DNA from: Alteromonas gracilis
GTDB lineage: Bacteria; Pseudomonadota; Gammaproteobacteria; Enterobacterales; Alteromonadaceae
Reading direction: 5' to 3'
Assembly (NCBI RefSeq): GCF_002993325.1
Contig: NZ_PVNO01000025.1
Span: 1 to 64,000, forward strand
DNA: 64,000 nt
The notes below the pieces were generated by a model that had not been told where the DNA came from, searched no databases, and saw only the letters and a program-made list of their open reading frames with translations. Below are positions 47,962 through 58,191 of this stretch, piece by piece. The translations under genes were made by a program, and so were the position numbers. How positions within the stretch are numbered: the first letter of the stretch is position 1; each line of letters begins with the position of its first letter.

Positions 47962-48105
47962 TTTATCAAGCATAGGCCGTTACTAGTGTGGTCTGAACAG
48001 CACATAAGAAAAGGCTTTGACAGTTACTTTTACCCTTTTTGCTGTTAAATTCCATCGGAATAGACAAAACAGCGGGTTTTCACCTGTTAGCAGCAAGGAA
48101 TTTAA

Positions 48106-49179
48106 GTGGCACCGTTAGACATATATGCAGGCAAAAAAGCACGTGAAGTAATTATGAAAAACGGCTTTCGTCCGGAATTATTTAATTACTTTTTAGGCGC
48201 TTCTGGTGGACCAAAATGGTTTTCTCTTGCAGGTTTAGACCGTGTACTGTTTCCTGAGTGGTTTGCCAACATCGAACATCAGATTCACGTTGTAGGTTCA
48301 TCTGCTGGCGCGTTTCGCGCAATATGCGCGGTGCAAAACGATCCTCTTGCTGCAATTAACCGCCTTGCATCATCTTATTCAACCACCACGTACAGTGAAA
48401 AACCAACGCCAAGAGAAATTACTGCTAAAGCAGAAGACCTGTTGAAAGAAATGGTAGATGAGAAAGGTAAGCAAGAGGTCTTGTCTAATCCTCGCTTCAA
48501 AGCTCATCTTATTGTAGCAAAGTGCCTAGGTGCCACTCGCTTTGAAAGCAAATTTAGGCAACTTTCCGGCCTTGCAATGAGTGCTGCGGCTAATACGGTA
48601 AATAGGAAGAACCTTTCTCGCTTATATACGCGATACGTTTTCTCTACACCCGATACAAATTTTGCCATAAAAGACCCTTACGGGCTGCCCACGAAGTACC
48701 ATGATTTAACGCACGGAAATATCCACAGTGCTTTATTGGCATCTGGCTCTATTCCAGTTGTTATTGAGGGGGTTCAAAATATTGAGGGGGCCCCACCTGG
48801 GATGTATAGAGATGGTGGGATAGTAGATTATCATTTTGATTTGTCATTTGGTCCCGATGAAGGCTTAGTTTTATATCCTCACTTTTACGATAAGCCCATC
48901 CCTGGTTGGTTTGATAAGGGATTAAAAGGCAGAGTGCCTCATCAATCTAGCTACGACAACGTGGTTATGCTAGTTCCGTCAGCCTCGTTTGTTGCTAATT
49001 TACCCTACAGTAAAATACCTGACCGGAAGGATTTTGAAGTTCTTGATGCAGACACCCGAATTAAGTACTGGCAAACAGTGCTGCAAGAAACTGACAGGTT
49101 AGGGGAGTACTTTATGCGCGCAGTAAATGACGGCACGCTGGTTGACTCAATTAAACCATTACCTTTTAAGATGAGATAA
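48106..49179 (+). CDS. patatin-like phospholipase family protein
   Basis: A 357-residue protein with patatin features: glycine-rich GASGGPKW near residue 32, nucleophile GSSAG near residue 64 and the catalytic Asp in YRDGGIVDYHFD near residue 235. The Ser-Asp dyad is complete. It may hydrolyse phospholipids or other lipid esters; no signal peptide or membrane anchor is obvious. It starts at a GTG with AAGGA upstream. No partner gene is adjacent. Confidence 0.85.
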   Translation: MAPLDIYAGKKAREVIMKNGFRPELFNYFLGASGGPKWFSLAGLDRVLFPEWFANIEHQIHVVGSSAGAFRAICAVQNDPLAAINRLASSYSTTTYSEKPTPREITAKAEDLLKEMVDEKGKQEVLSNPRFKAHLIVAKCLGATRFESKFRQLSGLAMSAAANTVNRKNLSRLYTRYVFSTPDTNFAIKDPYGLPTKYHDLTHGNIHSALLASGSIPVVIEGVQNIEGAPPGMYRDGGIVDYHFDLSFGPDEGLVLYPHFYDKPIPGWFDKGLKGRVPHQSSYDNVVMLVPSASFVANLPYSKIPDRKDFEVLDADTRIKYWQTVLQETDRLGEYFMRAVNDGTLVDSIKPLPFKMR

Positions 49180-49254
49180 ATACCCCCAAACCACTAAAAA
49201 ACAACCGAATTGCTGTCAAATTAGTCACTTGAACGTTGTTTTGTGAAGTTTTCC

Positions 49255-49283
49255 TTGCAGGTGGTGCCTGCGCTAAGTATTAT
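49255..49283 (+). promoter_or_regulatory. sigma-70 promoter of tRNA-Val
   Basis: TTGCAG (49255-49260) and TATTAT (49278-49283) are 17 bases apart, with a GC-rich discriminator ACGCGGCG. The tRNA begins 51 bases downstream. Confidence 0.7.
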
Positions 49284-49334
49284 ACGCGGCGTTGTTAGGC
49301 ATTCGCAGACCTTTCTGGTTTAGCAACATGTAAT

Positions 49335-49411
<77 letters not shown>

Positions 49412-49607
49412 TTTATTCCCTCTATCGAAACACATTAATCCTCCTAAAAACATATTTTGTAACACTTTCGCAGCGCTGATTTCTCTAATTCCAGTTCTCA
49501 TTTTAAGCTCAGTTTCTGCTAGTCAGTTATTTTTAGACTACACTTTAACGGTGGCAGTTATTTTTGCTTGAGATGCTTTTAAGTGGTTTAGCACGCGAGG
49601 GAGTTAG

Positions 49608-51329
49608 ATGAGCTTAACGGAATACAGAGAACCCGCTTCATTTTCAGAACATGATTCAGCCGAAAGACGGTTCTTACAGCTTATCAGTGCCCTTCCTAAA
49701 GTATCAGTTCAGGGTTATGACAAAGCGCGAAACGTTATTTACTGGAATAAATCAAGTGAAGATATTTATGGCTACAGCGAGCGTGAAGCCCTTGGCCGTA
49801 AACTAGAAGACTTAATTATTCCAGACTTTATGAAAGCAGATGTGATTAATTTGCATCAACGCTGGATTGAATTCGGTGAAGCGATACCTTCCGAAGAATT
49901 GGTGTTGAAAAAAAAGGGAGGGGAGCCTGTACACGTTTTTTCGTCTCACGTGATGTTAAAAGAAGATACCGACTCCCCGGAAATGTATTGCGTCGATATC
50001 GATTTAAGTGAGCAGCATGCTGTGCGTCAAGAGCTAGAGCGCATGGCATCGACAGATTTGCTGACAGAATTACCAAACCGCCGATTACTCAAGCAATTCC
50101 TTGCAAATGCAATAAGTGAAGCATCGACAAATAACTTAAGCTTTGCGCTATTTTTCATTGATTTAGACATGTTTAAAGAAATCAATGACACCCTTGGGCA
50201 TACATGGGGCGATGAGCTTCTTCGTGCTGTTGCTGAGCGTTTATCTGACAGTATAGACAGTGATGGCTTGCTTACTCGTTTTGGTGGAGATGAATTTGTT
50301 TATGTAGCTACCAACATAAGTGATGAGAGTGATTGTGAAGATATCGCAAAAAAACTTTCCTGTTGTTTTAAACAAAGCTTTCAGCTAAGCACTGAAAATA
50401 TTCACATTACTTCTAGCATCGGCATAAGCTTGTACCCTAAACATGGCCAAGAAATTGATGATCTGCTTAAAAATGCAGATGTTGCCATGTACCAAGCCAA
50501 GGCTGAAGGGCGTAATCGCTATCACTTCTTCACCCATGCATTGAGTCAGCAGTTGCGACAGCATAGGGATATTGCGGCAAACCTACGTACATCGCTAAGT
50601 AACAACGAGTTCGAATTGCTTTACCAGCCTCAGTATGATTTGAAAACAGGAAAAGTGGCATCGTGCGAAGCGCTACTTAGATGGCGGCCTCAAAATGAAA
50701 GCCTCGCAGTTCCACCGAATGTCTTTATTCCTATAGCTGAACGCAGTGATTTAATAGTGCAAATTGGTAATTGGGTGCTAGAAAACGCTTGTCAGCAGGC
50801 GAGATTATGGAAAGAAAAGGGGATTGAGGTTCGTATAGATGTAAATGTCTCTGGTAAAGAACTAGAAAAAACGGCGTACTTTGAGCGCCTTGCGGATTGC
50901 CGAAATCAATATCATTTATTGCCCAAGGATATTGGTTTAGAGCTCACTGAAAATATCCTTATAAAGTCAGACAATGCAATACTAGAAAACCTTCGATATC
51001 AACGAGACTTAGGCGTTGAGATTTCTCTAGACGATTTTGGTACAGGTTATTCATCGCTTAGTTACTTAAAGCACTTTCCCGTTAGCCATTTAAAAATCGA
51101 CCGATCCTTTTTAAAAGGCGCGCCGGAAAAAGCCTTTGATAGTGCATTAATGGAAGCAATAGTGAATGTTGGTCATAAGCTGGATTTGTTCATCGTTGTT
51201 GAGGGGGTTGAAACAGAACAACAGTCCGACTATTGCAAATCGCTGAATGTAGAATTTGTTCAAGGCTATTTATATTCAAAACCCATAAGTGCTGACGCGA
51301 TGGAGGCGTTACTTGAAAAGCAAGGTTAG
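49608..51329 (+). CDS. PAS-GGDEF-EAL cyclic-di-GMP signalling protein
   Basis: A 573-residue cytoplasmic protein. A PAS domain (about residues 15-140) is followed by GGDEF and EAL domains. The GGDEF signature RFGGDEF is intact near residue 226, as are EALLRW near 354, NVSGKEL, ELTEN, DDFGTGYSS and LKIDRSF in the EAL domain. It could make or degrade cyclic-di-GMP, or both, according to PAS input. It is convergent with the LapD-like gene, with a small ORF between. GGGAG precedes the ATG. Confidence 0.93.
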   Translation: MSLTEYREPASFSEHDSAERRFLQLISALPKVSVQGYDKARNVIYWNKSSEDIYGYSEREALGRKLEDLIIPDFMKADVINLHQRWIEFGEAIPSEELVLKKKGGEPVHVFSSHVMLKEDTDSPEMYCVDIDLSEQHAVRQELERMASTDLLTELPNRRLLKQFLANAISEASTNNLSFALFFIDLDMFKEINDTLGHTWGDELLRAVAERLSDSIDSDGLLTRFGGDEFVYVATNISDESDCEDIAKKLSCCFKQSFQLSTENIHITSSIGISLYPKHGQEIDDLLKNADVAMYQAKAEGRNRYHFFTHALSQQLRQHRDIAANLRTSLSNNEFELLYQPQYDLKTGKVASCEALLRWRPQNESLAVPPNVFIPIAERSDLIVQIGNWVLENACQQARLWKEKGIEVRIDVNVSGKELEKTAYFERLADCRNQYHLLPKDIGLELTENILIKSDNAILENLRYQRDLGVEISLDDFGTGYSSLSYLKHFPVSHLKIDRSFLKGAPEKAFDSALMEAIVNVGHKLDLFIVVEGVETEQQSDYCKSLNVEFVQGYLYSKPISADAMEALLEKQG

Positions 51330-51429
51330 TGTGCTAGCACTTCTCACACTCTTCGCTACACCATATGTCGCAATGATAATGAAAAGCGCCAAGGCATCTT
51401 CGCTACCTGAAGGTGGTTTTAAAGGCTAA
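51313..51429 (+). CDS. possible small exported peptide with TTG start
   Basis: A 38-codon ORF not otherwise explained. GGAGG lies 7 bases before a TTG that overlaps the end of the GGDEF-EAL gene. The product begins Lys-Ser-Lys, then a hydrophobic run VSVLALLTLFATPYVAMIM, then AKASSLPEGGFKG, so it reads like a signal peptide or small membrane protein. It ends within the 3' end of the convergent LapD-like gene (4-base overlap). It may instead be a relic. Low confidence. Confidence 0.35.
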   Translation: MKSKVSVLALLTLFATPYVAMIMKSAKASSLPEGGFKG

Positions 51430-53357
51430 TAAACATTCCAAAGCGCTGGTTTAGCAAAGTAATAGCCCTGTTGATGTTCAACCCCAAGCTTTGTGAGCGC
51501 TATCGATTCAGCTTCAGTCTCTACCATTTCCGCAATGACTTTAATATTGAGGTTCTTCGCTATGCTGATAAGGCTAGAAACAAAGAGCTGATTATCTTTG
51601 TTAGTGTGAATGCCCTGCGTAAGCCTTCCAGATAGTTTAACGAATTGAGGTTGAATTACCCTTAACCCAGAAAGCGACGCGAAGTTATCGCCAAAATGCT
51701 CTATGGTAATTCTGCAACCAAGTCCCATCAGGTGGCGGCAAAGCAGTTCTGTATACTCTCTTTGCTGTATCAAAGCTGCATCTTCAATTTCAAAGAATAA
51801 CTTCGAACAGAGGTTTTCTCGCTGCGTTAGTTCTTTAACCAACCACTCTCTAAACTCACGATTGGCAATGGACGTAATGCTTAGGTTTATCGCAACTTGT
51901 TGAGAAGTTACTTCCATCTTTTTAAAAACGATATTTGTTACTAACTTATCAACTTCCGGTATTAGGTCTAATCGCTCAGAGGCAGGGATTAACTGAGACA
52001 TAGGAATAACGTCGTTTGTCTTTTTGTCTTTAAATCGCCCAGATGTTTCGTAATAAGCGGGCATGTTTTTTTCGATATCCATGACGGGCTGTATCATGAT
52101 ATCAGCATACTGTTGCGAAACGATGTGATTAAGGCGCTCACGCCACTGTGAGTTACTGTGCACATGTGCAATATCAGATGCCAGTTGCCAGCCGCTTTGG
52201 GTCTTCATCGATGCGATTAGTGCGCTATCTACGCTTTCCATAACTTGTTGCATAGTCATCGAGCCGGTAAATCGCGTAACGCCAATCCACGTAGCCTTAG
52301 TTCCGTCCCTAAGTGGAGTAACGCTTGCGCATTGTGTAGAAATGTTCGTGAGAACCAAGTCTCTTGTTGGCTTTTCCATTGGCTCGCTAATTAGCGCAAA
52401 ATCGCCGCCTGACAAGCGAAAAACGAAACGAATGCTGCTGTTATTCTTTGCTTCTTCCATCAATATATTGGTAATGGCTTTAACATAGTTATCACCGGGC
52501 ACCATACCTAGCTTGGTATTTATATTGGCAAGTTGTGCTAACCGAACAACAATAAGTTCTTTCTCTTGCGACGTTGCGTTTTCATTCAGCAGCGCTCGCA
52601 TATGGCGTTCAAAAGCCCCTCTATTTGAAAGCCCGGTTAATGCGTCTTTACTCGCTTCTTTTTTAAAGAGCTCAGCTTGGCGTGTTAAATCGTCAAATTT
52701 CGAGGCGAGGGTGGCTGCCAGGTTATTAACGGTGATGCTCAGCGATTCGAAATCTTTAGCTGACGTGTTAGCGTCAGGTGATGTGAAGTTATGACCGCCC
52801 ATGTCATTCAGCTTTCTAATAACATCATTAATAGGGCGTAACGCCGATTTAGTCAAAACCGTAACGAGTAGATAAACGATAAAAGAAAGCGACATAAAAA
52901 TAGTGGCATTTTTAATAACAATCGCAGTAAATTTGCTGTATGTATCGTGCTTATCTGATGTGACAACCAGATAACTGTCGTTATTCGGCAATGCAATACG
53001 TTTTTTAAACGCGGGCGCTGGGTCGATTAACGAAAACCAAGATGGAATAGGGCCTGTAGATGCACTCTCATGACTAACGCTCACATTGCCTTCTTCGTCT
53101 GTAACATTCGCAGATGCGATGGATGGTCTCGCTGCCAACGTTTCCGCCACAACACTTAACATCATTGACTTTGTTTGCGAAGAAGCGAGTGTTGCATTCG
53201 CGGCTTTCGTGTAGCTAGCCAGCGCTTTCTCAGTTTCATTGCTAATCAACGTTGACGTGTTTGACTGAAGCAGCCGTAATTCAGCGACAGACAATGCAAT
53301 AAACGCAAAAAACATTAGGGCGATAATGCCCCAATTAATTCGACTAGATAGCTTCAT
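51426..53357 (-). CDS. LapD-like cyclic-di-GMP receptor with degenerate GGDEF and EAL domains
   Basis: A 643-residue inner-membrane protein. Two membrane segments (about residues 10-30 and 150-170) flank a periplasmic LapD/MoxY-N-like domain; a HAMP-like region follows, then GGDEF and EAL domains. The GGDEF signature reads SGGDFA, the EAL motif reads ETS, and DDFG reads EHFG, so catalysis is unlikely while the overall EAL fold remains. LapD binds cyclic-di-GMP and sequesters the LapG protease to keep an adhesin on the surface. LapG and the adhesin are not in the window. Confidence 0.8.
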   Translation of the reverse strand: MKLSSRINWGIIALMFFAFIALSVAELRLLQSNTSTLISNETEKALASYTKAANATLASSQTKSMMLSVVAETLAARPSIASANVTDEEGNVSVSHESASTGPIPSWFSLIDPAPAFKKRIALPNNDSYLVVTSDKHDTYSKFTAIVIKNATIFMSLSFIVYLLVTVLTKSALRPINDVIRKLNDMGGHNFTSPDANTSAKDFESLSITVNNLAATLASKFDDLTRQAELFKKEASKDALTGLSNRGAFERHMRALLNENATSQEKELIVVRLAQLANINTKLGMVPGDNYVKAITNILMEEAKNNSSIRFVFRLSGGDFALISEPMEKPTRDLVLTNISTQCASVTPLRDGTKATWIGVTRFTGSMTMQQVMESVDSALIASMKTQSGWQLASDIAHVHSNSQWRERLNHIVSQQYADIMIQPVMDIEKNMPAYYETSGRFKDKKTNDVIPMSQLIPASERLDLIPEVDKLVTNIVFKKMEVTSQQVAINLSITSIANREFREWLVKELTQRENLCSKLFFEIEDAALIQQREYTELLCRHLMGLGCRITIEHFGDNFASLSGLRVIQPQFVKLSGRLTQGIHTNKDNQLFVSSLISIAKNLNIKVIAEMVETEAESIALTKLGVEHQQGYYFAKPALWNVY

Positions 53358-53765
53358 TATTAGCAGTCATCTCCTTTAACTGAGAACTTCACGTTTGCTT
53401 GAACGATTGCATGCACTGACGTACAACCCCTGAATAGCTATTTAATACCAAAGCTACATGGCGCGACATCTTTTTTTAATTAATGTCAGATGCCCTAATT
53501 GTAGCTTATAGAATGTGTGAGTGCTATTTACACAATGTAATCACAAATGTATAGCAAAACAAAATGTTAAGCGAGTGATAATGACTCTGTAGACTCAAGC
53601 TACCTAATCTAAATTACGCTTTAGGTTGATGTTAAAATAGCGGTGTTGATGGTGGTGTAATAACAAAGCCAGCGTAATGAAGTAAACTCAATACGCTGGC
53701 TTTCAGTTTGCGTTTTTTGCTTTCGCATTCACCTTAAACGCGCGTTAAAGCTTATAAGCAAATGG
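53358..53765. other. intergenic region upstream of lapD-like gene and downstream of the RND pump
   Basis: About 408 bp. It includes the promoter region of the LapD-like gene (minus strand) and the hairpin at 53665-53703. No gene is supported. Confidence 0.6.
53665..53703. terminator. terminator hairpin after the RND transporter
   Basis: A perfect 12-bp inverted repeat AAAGCCAGCGTA/TACGCTGGCTTT with a 15-base loop, 63 bases past the RND stop. The T-runs are short (three) on both strands. Confidence 0.55.
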
Positions 53766-56700
53766 TCATTCAGACTTAATGCCGTGGAACGTGCAGTGCA
53801 GCACAGGCAAAATAAGCAGTGTTAGCACGGTGGCGACGGTCAGACCAAATACAATGACGACCGCCATTGATGCGAAAAACGCATCTGAAAATAGGGGGAT
53901 CATACCTAATATAGTAGTAATAGCCGCCATAGAAACGGGGCGAACACGAGACACTGACGCGGTAACAACCGCTTCAAATGCGCCGCTATCGCCCTTAGCT
54001 TGCACGTTAATCTCTTCCATCAACACAATGCCGTTTTTGAGTACCATACCAATAAGGCTCAAGCTGCCAAGCAGTGCCATAAAAGTAAACGGTGCACCCA
54101 CTAATACCAAGCCGCCAATAATGCCGATGGTGGTAAGCGGTATTACGCCCCATATCGCTAACGCTTGGCGAAGCCTGCCGAATAGGAGCACGGTAATAAT
54201 AAACATACCCAAAATACCAATCGGCATACTCGCAAAGAGGGCGCTCTGCGCATCACGAGAGGTTTCATATTCGCCGCCCCATTCAATGCGGTAACCGTCA
54301 GGTAGTTTAAGTTCGTCCACTAAGGGGCGAACTTTAGCTTGAACGCTAGCTGCAGTTTCACCTGATAAGGGCATTGGTTCGGCATAAACCGCTAGCATAC
54401 GCACTCGGTTACGGCGCTTGATAATAGGGTTATCAAGCGACACATCAACGTTACTGATCACGTCGGCCATGCTGATGTATTTACCTTGTTCCTGGCTCCA
54501 TACGTTGAGAGAGGCAAGGTTGTCGATATCATAGCGTTGGTTTGGATCGTTACGCATGACAATGGGGATTAAATCGCTACCTTCGCGATAAAGCCCAACC
54601 GTTTCGCCTTCGTTGTTAAGTAGAAATGCAGTGTGAACGGCATCTCGTGTTACGCCGATACGTCGGGCTTGTTCTTCCAAAAATACAGGTTCGACAAAAG
54701 GAACTTTATTGCTCCACGACAGGCGAACGCTGTCCATGGTTTCTTCTGCCTGAAATATGGCTTCAATGTCGCTGCTAATCTCACGCAAAACTTCAGGCTC
54801 AGGCCCGTATATTCTCGCTTCAATCGCTGCTTTTGCTGAGGGACCTACTTGAAGCGCTTTAACCTTGTATTGAACGTTAGGGAAGTCTTCTCGCACCAGC
54901 TCGATAATTTCTCGCATACGCGCGTCGCGCGACTCAACCGTATTGGTTTCAACAATGAGCTGGCCATAACTAGCATATCTATCTTCTGGCGCATAGGTAA
55001 GAGTAAGCCGCTGTGCACCACCGCCTATAACGCTAGTAATATTGGCTATGTCCTTCATGTCCAACACCTTGGACTCTAAGCGACGAATTGACTGCTCGGT
55101 GGTTAAAATATCGCTACCTTCAGGTAACCATAAATCGACAAAGAAAAGGGGAGTAGACGAATCTGGGAAGAATGCGTTTTTCACAAATTTACCCGACGCC
55201 ATGCTGCCAACTAGTGCAACGAGCACCAGTACTATTGTCACGTAACGATGATTAATCGCAGCAGTAAGCACGCGTTTGTATACCGTGAAAATAATGCCCT
55301 TGTATGGGTCGTCATCTTCATCATTAGCGCCACGTTCTTTTTCAGTTTTAAACAGCAGGTCGAAAAAGAAAGGCGTAATAGTGAGGGCTGTTATCCAGCT
55401 TAAGAAAAGCGAGAAACATAGCACCCAGAAAAGTGAGCCGACGAATTCACCTGTGGCATCGGGTGATAGACCAATAGGCGCAAAAGCAGTGATGGCGATA
55501 ACGGTAGCGCCAAGAAGCGGTAAACCGTTTTGAGACACCACGTCTTTCGCCGCCTGAAGCTTTGTTTGACCTTTTCTAACACCAATTAACATGCCTTCAG
55601 TTACCACAATGGCGTTGTCGACCAACATGCCAAGGGCAATGATAAGGGCGCCCAAAGAGATTTTTTGTAACTCAATGCCTTTTACCGACATTAAGATAAA
55701 GGTGCCAAGAATAGTCAGTACAAGAATGAGCCCCATCAATACGCCACTGCGCCAGCCCATAAAAAGAAGAAGCACAAAGATGACGATGGCTACCGCTTCA
55801 ACAAGATTAATCAGGAAACCGGTAACAGAATCATCTACCACGATTGGCTGGTTGTAAACGGTGTTAAGCGTCATCCCTAATGGCATGCGCTGTTCTAATT
55901 CGGCAATTTTAGTATCTAATCGCTTACCCACATCCACCACATTCACCGCTGAAGCGAACGATACACCGATGGATAGGGCAGGTGTGCCAGAACTGTGATA
56001 AAGAATAGACGGCGTGTCGTTAAGTTTTCGCTCAATAGTCGCGATATCCGTTAGGCGAATAAGGCCACTTGCAGGTGAGCCAATCACTACCTGGCCGAGG
56101 GCTTCTAAGTTATCAAACTCGCCAGTTGGCTGAATGGACAGACGTTTGCCCTGAACTTTGATCGACCCTGCGTTGCCCACAACATTTTGCGCAGTTAACA
56201 GGCCAGCAATCGACTCTGCCGAAACGTTAAGGGCTTTCATTTTATCGTGATCTAACGACACGATAATTTGTTCACGGACCGTACCCGCAATAGAAACCTT
56301 TTTAACCCCTTCAACGAGCTGTATTTCCCGCTGCATCAAGTCGGCAAAGTCTTCCATTTGCTTAAGCGAATAATCTTCACTTTTTAAAGTAAGTAATAAG
56401 CCAAATACATCGCCAAAGTCGTCGTTCACGATGGAGGTACTTGTTCCTGGGGGCAGTGACGCTTGAGCGTCTCCTACTTTGCGGCGCAAATTGTCCCAAT
56501 ACTGTTCTAAATCTTTTGCCTGAACACCGCTTTTGAGCTCAACGGTGATCTGTGAAAGACCTACCATGTTAACCGAGCTGATGCGCTTAACATTGGGTAT
56601 TCGCTGAATAGCTTTTTCAAGTTGCAGAGTGACTTCCTCTTCAACCTGTTCTGGTGTCGCGCCCGGATATTGCGTAATAACAAGGGCATTTCGAATGGTG

Positions 56701-56813
56701 AACTCTGGAAATTCAAGCTGACCTAAGCCTAAAAAGGTAACTACCCCGCCCACACCTAAAATGATGGCGACCATCCAGCTAATAACCTTTTGACGAAAAA
56801 AATACTCGACCAT
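53766..56813 (-). CDS. RND-family efflux transporter permease
   Basis: A 1015-residue RND pump of the AcrB/TriC type with twelve predicted membrane segments and two large periplasmic loops. ALGMLVDNAIVVTE contains the proton-relay Asp of helix 4, and YPGATPEQVEEEV is the conserved porter-domain start. It would export drugs, detergents or other small molecules with the adaptor encoded 3 bases upstream; the outer-membrane channel must come from elsewhere. The substrate is unknown. Confidence 0.93.
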   Translation of the reverse strand: MVEYFFRQKVISWMVAIILGVGGVVTFLGLGQLEFPEFTIRNALVITQYPGATPEQVEEEVTLQLEKAIQRIPNVKRISSVNMVGLSQITVELKSGVQAKDLEQYWDNLRRKVGDAQASLPPGTSTSIVNDDFGDVFGLLLTLKSEDYSLKQMEDFADLMQREIQLVEGVKKVSIAGTVREQIIVSLDHDKMKALNVSAESIAGLLTAQNVVGNAGSIKVQGKRLSIQPTGEFDNLEALGQVVIGSPASGLIRLTDIATIERKLNDTPSILYHSSGTPALSIGVSFASAVNVVDVGKRLDTKIAELEQRMPLGMTLNTVYNQPIVVDDSVTGFLINLVEAVAIVIFVLLLFMGWRSGVLMGLILVLTILGTFILMSVKGIELQKISLGALIIALGMLVDNAIVVTEGMLIGVRKGQTKLQAAKDVVSQNGLPLLGATVIAITAFAPIGLSPDATGEFVGSLFWVLCFSLFLSWITALTITPFFFDLLFKTEKERGANDEDDDPYKGIIFTVYKRVLTAAINHRYVTIVLVLVALVGSMASGKFVKNAFFPDSSTPLFFVDLWLPEGSDILTTEQSIRRLESKVLDMKDIANITSVIGGGAQRLTLTYAPEDRYASYGQLIVETNTVESRDARMREIIELVREDFPNVQYKVKALQVGPSAKAAIEARIYGPEPEVLREISSDIEAIFQAEETMDSVRLSWSNKVPFVEPVFLEEQARRIGVTRDAVHTAFLLNNEGETVGLYREGSDLIPIVMRNDPNQRYDIDNLASLNVWSQEQGKYISMADVISNVDVSLDNPIIKRRNRVRMLAVYAEPMPLSGETAASVQAKVRPLVDELKLPDGYRIEWGGEYETSRDAQSALFASMPIGILGMFIITVLLFGRLRQALAIWGVIPLTTIGIIGGLVLVGAPFTFMALLGSLSLIGMVLKNGIVLMEEINVQAKGDSGAFEAVVTASVSRVRPVSMAAITTILGMIPLFSDAFFASMAVVIVFGLTVATVLTLLILPVLHCTFHGIKSE

Positions 56814-56816
56814 GAT

Positions 56817-57950
56817 CTACAGGCCTCCTTCTTTCGTCCACTCCGTAACAGCTTGGCCCTCTTTGACAAGGTGAGCACCAGCAGCGACGATTCTATCGTC
56901 ATCGTTTAATGGGCCTTCTACTAACAAGCCATTTGAAATGCCGCGAGTTATCATAACTTTAACGGCTTCTACCGTTCCCTTTTTGCCGTTACCGTTGTCG
57001 GGTTTAAAACGCCACACTATTGCCTTATCAGGCTCGGCGTTATCTGTAACAACTGCGCCAAAAGGTACCAGCCATAGTTTTGTATCAGACTCAATAAGCT
57101 TAGACATGTCTAATAATACGGTTGCACTCATACCCGATAACACGTTGATGTCGTCAGGCTCAGGTAAGGTAATGGTGACCTCGTAGCTAAGTTCCCCTTG
57201 TCGCGTGGTGCTCTCGTGATCTTTATACATGGCTGGGTAGCGCTTTTCTGGCATGCCAGAGAAGGTAACCCAAGCCATCTCAGAAGAACTATTTTCTCTT
57301 GCTCGAGAGCGGTCAATCATACGCATTTTTTGCTCTGGCAGTTGGAATGTCACGTCGATAGCGCCGGGCAAATGAAGCTCAGCAATGGTTTGCTGAGGCA
57401 CTATTACTTGATAGTTTTCAACCGGTACAGACGCAATGAGACCGGCGAATGGAGCGCGAAGTTCTGTGTAGCTCAATTGGTCTTTTGCGTTAGTTAGACT
57501 TGCTTTAGCTGCCAAGAAATTTGCCTTGGCCTCGTCAAACGTAGAGCGGCTTACCGCCCCTTTTTCTACCGATGCCTCCATGCGTTCGAACATAGCGGAA
57601 GAAACATCAAATTGAGATTGGGCCGTAGCAAGCTGGGCTTTGGCATCTCTGTCATCAAGTCGCGCTATAAGCTGATTTTCTTTTACTTCTTCGCCCGCTT
57701 TTACGTTTAGCTCTTGAAGCTTGCCGCCTATGCGAAATGAAAGATTTGAATACTCCGCGGCTTCTACTTGTCCGGGAAATTTAGCGATGGTTTCGTCTGA
57801 GTGCTGAACGTTATAAAGGGTTACCGGTGTTGAGGAAGCCGCTTTGGGCGGGGTTGGCGCTTCTTGACAGGCGTTCAACCCGACAAGTGCTATGAAAGCA
57901 ATCACAGCGGGTGTGGCAAGGCTGCGATAACGGCTTTTTTCAGACAACAT
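56817..57950 (-). CDS. RND efflux periplasmic adaptor lipoprotein
   Basis: A 377-residue membrane-fusion protein. The signal segment ends in LNAC, so it should be lipid-anchored in the inner membrane. LSFRIGGKLQELNVKAGEEVKENQLIARLDDRD is the lipoyl-hairpin start, then an alpha hairpin, beta-barrel and membrane-proximal domain. I use the ATG at 57950 with GGAGAG upstream; the ATG four codons earlier overlaps this ribosome-binding site. It precedes the RND permease by 3 bases. No TetR regulator is adjacent. Confidence 0.92.
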   Translation of the reverse strand: MLSEKSRYRSLATPAVIAFIALVGLNACQEAPTPPKAASSTPVTLYNVQHSDETIAKFPGQVEAAEYSNLSFRIGGKLQELNVKAGEEVKENQLIARLDDRDAKAQLATAQSQFDVSSAMFERMEASVEKGAVSRSTFDEAKANFLAAKASLTNAKDQLSYTELRAPFAGLIASVPVENYQVIVPQQTIAELHLPGAIDVTFQLPEQKMRMIDRSRARENSSSEMAWVTFSGMPEKRYPAMYKDHESTTRQGELSYEVTITLPEPDDINVLSGMSATVLLDMSKLIESDTKLWLVPFGAVVTDNAEPDKAIVWRFKPDNGNGKKGTVEAVKVMITRGISNGLLVEGPLNDDDRIVAAGAHLVKEGQAVTEWTKEGGL

Positions 57951-58191
57951 GGTACTCTCCATTCAAATAAATTACGTTTGCTTCAGCTACATTTCTCGAA
58001 GGTATATTAATGTGTATCGATCAATCCCTGTTCAATCCACGCAAGCGAGTAAAAGACGATACACGCTGCGCTATGTATACATACAGGTTATAGCGTTATT
58101 TTCCCAATTCGATCAGGTGAAAATTAACTTTTATTCACAGCTTCGATATTTTCTTTATTTTCAATTTGCCTTAATGCCTAACGATTCTCTC

